Origin: Dugong dugon
Lineage: Eukaryota; Chordata; Mammalia; Sirenia; Dugongidae
Length of the DNA: 64,000 nt
Direction of reading: 5' to 3'
Assembly (NCBI GenBank): GCA_030035585.1
Contig: CM057462.1
Span: forward strand, 99,469,234-99,533,233
The translations under genes and the position numbers were made by a program. Of this stretch, positions 61,133 to 64,000 are shown one piece after another (the stretch's first letter is position 1; every line of letters begins with the position of its first letter). The notes beneath the pieces were generated by a model. The model worked only from the letters and a program-made list of their open reading frames with translations. It did no database searches and was not told the DNA's origin.

Positions 61133-61333
61133 GTTGAAATAAACCTAAAACGATATCCAACTCCTTACCCAGAGGATTTAAAGAATATGGTAAAATCTGT
61201 TCAAAATCTGGTGGGTAAGCCAAGCCATGGAGTGCGTGTTGAGAATTCAAATCCAACTGCTAACACGGAGCAAACTGTGAAAGAAAAATATGAACACAAG
61301 TGGCCGGTAGCCCCAAAGGAAATTACAGTGGAG
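61133..61333 (+). CDS. LRRC7: LRRC7 linker exon, window exon 10
   Basis: Two hundred one nt, 67 codons, phase 0 at both ends. It encodes [20 protein letters not shown], then [20 protein letters not shown] and so on, ending [14 protein letters not shown]. The [10 protein letters not shown]-(E/D)-LKNMVK stretch is shared with ERBIN; the remainder fits LRRC7. It is the beginning of the long, probably disordered linker toward the PDZ domain. The acceptor is tttctttttataaacttctag, and the donor GAG|GTATTT is moderate. The next family exon (beginning DSFVHP as I remember it) is not visible before 64000. Confidence 0.95.
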
Positions 61334-62675
61334 GTATTTCAAGGTTATTGGTAATTGCCAGAGTGGTTTGGATTTTTTGGAATTACTAAATGCTATATTA
61401 CTTTTTTTTAATGGAATAGATCTTCCTTGATAAGTACATTTTTCCTAAAATATAAATAATAATTTCTCTTTCAAGCTATGAAGGTTCCATTTGATAAATC
61501 ACAGATAAATGACACCCTCTTGGCCTAAAATCATCAATACAGCTCCAAAAGTTCCAATACACACACAAGGAATAGTTTGCTTACCCAGCTAGGCCTGACC
61601 AGTAGTGAATTATCTCATTTTAGTGACATTCTTTTGGCTACCCCAAACTTGTATTGTATGAGTCACTAGAAAAGACTAAATGAATATTTTTTATTATTCT
61701 TCATCCTGATAATATTCAGAGTGATTTTTTAATATTTTTTTGCATTTGTACAACTTTTATAGGAAATACTACTATTAACAACAAAAAAGGGGGAGATAAT
61801 TTTAAAATTTAGCTTTATGGAATCTTGTCACATGAAGCTTGAATCTTATATCTACCAATAAGCTAGAAATGTATCCTTTTCAATTTATATGGTCTGAAAA
61901 GAATCCAACTATATTTATGACATCTCTGTACTATCTCATCAACTCTTCAGCTGACTTAGTTATCACCTTCTTTTATCTTCATTTGAAACATAATTGTTAT
62001 GAGTAGTCTAGAAATTCATATACCTACTTCTCAAAACTCCAGATTGGCAAAACCTTTTACAAATCTGCATTTCAAAGTATCATTTATTTAGTTGCATTTA
62101 TTAAATACCAACTGTATATTTAACACTGTGCTAAACACTGTGAGAGAAAGAAGAGAAATATAAAATGTGTGCATAATCCCCAATTTAGAGTCTAGCTGGA
62201 CAGACAAACCTAAGCCTAACCCACATGGAGTGATTAGAGGACACATTATAGAAAGTATGATCACATACTTGTTTGTGTGATGGAGAATACAATGCTGTAA
62301 GAAAATGGAGAAATAAGCAATCATTGACAACCAGTTAAAAACAGTTATATGAAGCAAGGGAAGAGCTTGAGCAAAAGTAAGTATGGTGTGTACATCAGCA
62401 GTTGGAGGTATCAGCCTTCCCCAGAAGAGGGGAATACAGCTGGATAGCTAGGGAAGAACATTTCCTAAGTAAATGTTGATATCCGTTGCTTTTTTTCTTT
62501 CTTCTTATAAAATTAGTATCATTGTACTTTTTTGTTTCCAGAATATTACTGATATGTTCTAGCAAAGCATTAGGCTTTCCTTTTATCTCTTAAGATATTG
62601 CAACAGTATAAGAAGGGAGAGAATCAACATTTAGCAAATACACACATATACACTTTATATTTATATTTCATGTTT

Positions 62676-62868
62676 AAGCGCCCTGGTGGCCCAGTGGCTA
62701 AGTGTTCAGCTGCTAACCAATAGGTTGGTGATTCACCAGTGGCTCCTTGAGAGAAAGAGGTGGCAGTCTGCTTCCGTAAATATTACAGCCTTGGAAACCC
62801 TATGGGGCGGTCTTCCTCTGTCCTGTAGTGTGGCTATGAGTCAGAATCCACCTGACAGACAGTGTCTG
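62676..62868 (+). mobile_element. AfroSINE-type SINE, full body
   Basis: Head agcgccctggtggcccagtg, body with taaatattacagccttggaa, core ctatgagtcagaatccacct. The B box is damaged. Confidence 0.9.
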
Positions 62869-63262
62869 TCTCTCCATCAGTTAGGAGTTCACTGAAGGCA
62901 AGAACAATTTCTCTTATTTTTTGTCGAACTAATGATTAGTAGATTATTGGCTGCCTTACCAATCCACATTTTATCACCTCTATATTCAATAACATGTACT
63001 CTAACATAACAATTCACCATATGGCCAATAAAGTGAAATCCTTCTTATTCAACCTTATACATTTATATTATGTATATTAATACATTAATGTATATTGATA
63101 CATTAATATAATATTATGAGTAAAGGTAAAAAATTAAGTTGGGGAATATTGTGGAGTAAGGAATGAAGGGAGGGAGGATGGTACAATACAGCTCAGACAT
63201 AAAATGAGTAAAGGCTGGAAGTTTCTACACTTTTGCAGTATATGAGTGCCCTTAGTGTCTCA

Positions 63263-63458
63263 GAGGGAGCCCTGGTGGCACAGTGGTTAAGTGCTCAGTT
63301 GCTAACCAAAAGGTCAGCAGTTTGAACCTATCAGCCACTCCACAGGAGAAAAATGTGGCAATCTGCTTCTGTAAAGATTACAGCCTTGGAAACCCTATGG
63401 GGTAGTTCTTCCCTGTCCTATAAGGTCGCTATGAGTCGAAATTGACTTGACAGCAATA
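63263..63458 (+). mobile_element. AfroSINE-type SINE, full body
   Basis: Head agggagccctggtggcacag, body with gtaaagattacagccttgga, core ctatgagtcgaaattgactt. Duplication agtgtctca at 63254-63262 and 63459-63467. The tail is very short. Confidence 0.93.
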
Positions 63459-64000
63459 AGTGTCTCATTAAAATTGTCACAGTGCCCCAGACGCCATTTA
63501 GCTTTATTAAATAGCTGGGTACAAACAACTTACTCAACATTTATGTCCTGCTTTGTAGTCATTTGAAAAAAATAATACACATAAATTAAAAAACACATAT
63601 TTTTATTTCATTCTTAAATAGCCACAACTACTTATTAATGGAATGTGTGCACCTGCTGGATACCAACCACCTTCTTAAAACTTGGAATCCTAGTGGACAC
63701 CACAACTCTAATTTCTGTTTCATATTGGTTTTCAAGTGGCACTTGCTTTCTGATCACAGCAGCCACCAAACCCAGCATCACAAAGCTATCATATCATCAA
63801 AAGAAGTGTGATAGGATATAATATTGACACTGAGAACTTCCTCAAGCTAGTGTTTCACACAGTTTCTGACTGATGTCAATATTGCTTTGTTTCCAATATC
63901 CCATGGTGTCCCTGTGAATTAGCAACGGCACCTCTGTGTGCCTCAGAGCACAGCCTGATAACCAAGGAGAAGGGCTTTGAAGTCTAGCAGACATGAATTC

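Larger units (their letters stand above)
15951..61333 (+). other. LRRC7: LRRC7 (densin-180) partial gene, ten internal exons
   Basis: Span from the first to the last exon visible. LRRC7 is a LAP-family (LRR and PDZ) scaffold of the neuronal postsynaptic density; the family literature links it to CaMKII-alpha, alpha-actinin, delta-catenin and Shank. Joined exons give 428 codons without a stop, and donor/acceptor phases agree at all nine junctions (0,1,2... pattern listed per exon). LRRC7 rather than its paralogue ERBIN is chosen because of the stretch [17 protein letters not shown] followed by [16 protein letters not shown], the 83-codon Cys-rich exon and [23 protein letters not shown], as I remember it, differs in all three. 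The N-terminal LRR exons upstream and the remaining linker and PDZ exons downstream are not in the window, so neither promoter nor poly(A) site is visible. Confidence 0.95.
61334..64000 (+). other. LRRC7 intron after the last visible exon
   Basis: Contains SINEs at 62676 and 63263 and an AT-rich palindrome-like stretch near 63060-63115. Nothing recognised in 61334-62080 or 63470-64000. Confidence 0.75.

Noticed and set aside
13785-63115. CRISPR-like or satellite arrays
   Set aside because: Repeats seen are dispersed retroposons and microsatellites, with no regularly spaced units.
777-63458. tRNA genes at the SINE heads (A- and B-box-like motifs)
   Set aside because: They continue into the SINE body, have damaged stems, and occur as many interspersed copies.

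Overview
This is a vertebrate, clearly mammalian, nuclear window: long AT-rich introns, canonical GT-AG spliced exons, MIR/L2/MER5-type ancient repeats and many younger retroposons. The young repeats point to an afrotherian, most likely an elephant or close paenungulate. There are about 21 copies or fragments of the tRNA-derived AfroSINE-type element (head 'gagccctggtggcgcagtgg', core 'ctatgagtcagaatcgactc') and five segments of the RTE-type LINE whose 3' end that SINE shares. Species assignment is inference from repeat content.

The only host gene I can support is the middle of LRRC7 (densin-180), plus strand. Ten exons lie at 15951-16025, 21762-21906, 28775-28847, 41520-41649, 42643-42758, 46330-46399, 50747-50846, 53435-53559, 56179-56427 and 61133-61333. 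Joined, they give 1284 nt (428 codons) with matching phases at every junction and no stop. They encode about nine consecutive leucine-rich repeats, the region just after them, a Cys/Trp/Pro-rich 83-codon exon that is a natural in-frame cassette, and the start of the long linker that leads to the PDZ domain. The first exons (N-terminus, first LRRs) and the last exons (linker, PDZ) lie outside the window.

Layout. 1-15950: intron with an SINE, a minus-strand RTE 3' piece, an L1 ORF2 piece split by a 353-bp solo LTR with a 6-bp target duplication, and more SINEs. 16026-28774: two introns with an L2, L1 3'-end-like and HAL1-like DNA, SINEs and a MIR. 28848-41519: the largest intron, with two Tigger DNA transposons, one hosting an RTE and the other three SINE insertions. 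41520-46399: compact exon cluster poor in young repeats. 46400-50746: a long sense-oriented RTE (endonuclease plus reverse transcriptase, broken) and a pile-up of poly(A)-ended LINE 3' ends. 50847-56178: a SINE pair, an antisense LINE 3' end and a tiny SINE stub. 56179-62675: a stretch without young repeats holding the cassette exon and the last exon. 62676-64000: two SINEs.

I found no RNA gene, CRISPR array, promoter or other host gene. The more unusual signals are retroposition oddities (a 3'-truncated SINE with a perfect 15-bp duplication, two 61-65 bp SINE stubs with duplications), an inverted pair of an unrecognised terminal-inverted-repeat element, and two LRRC7 exons with weak 3' splice sites.
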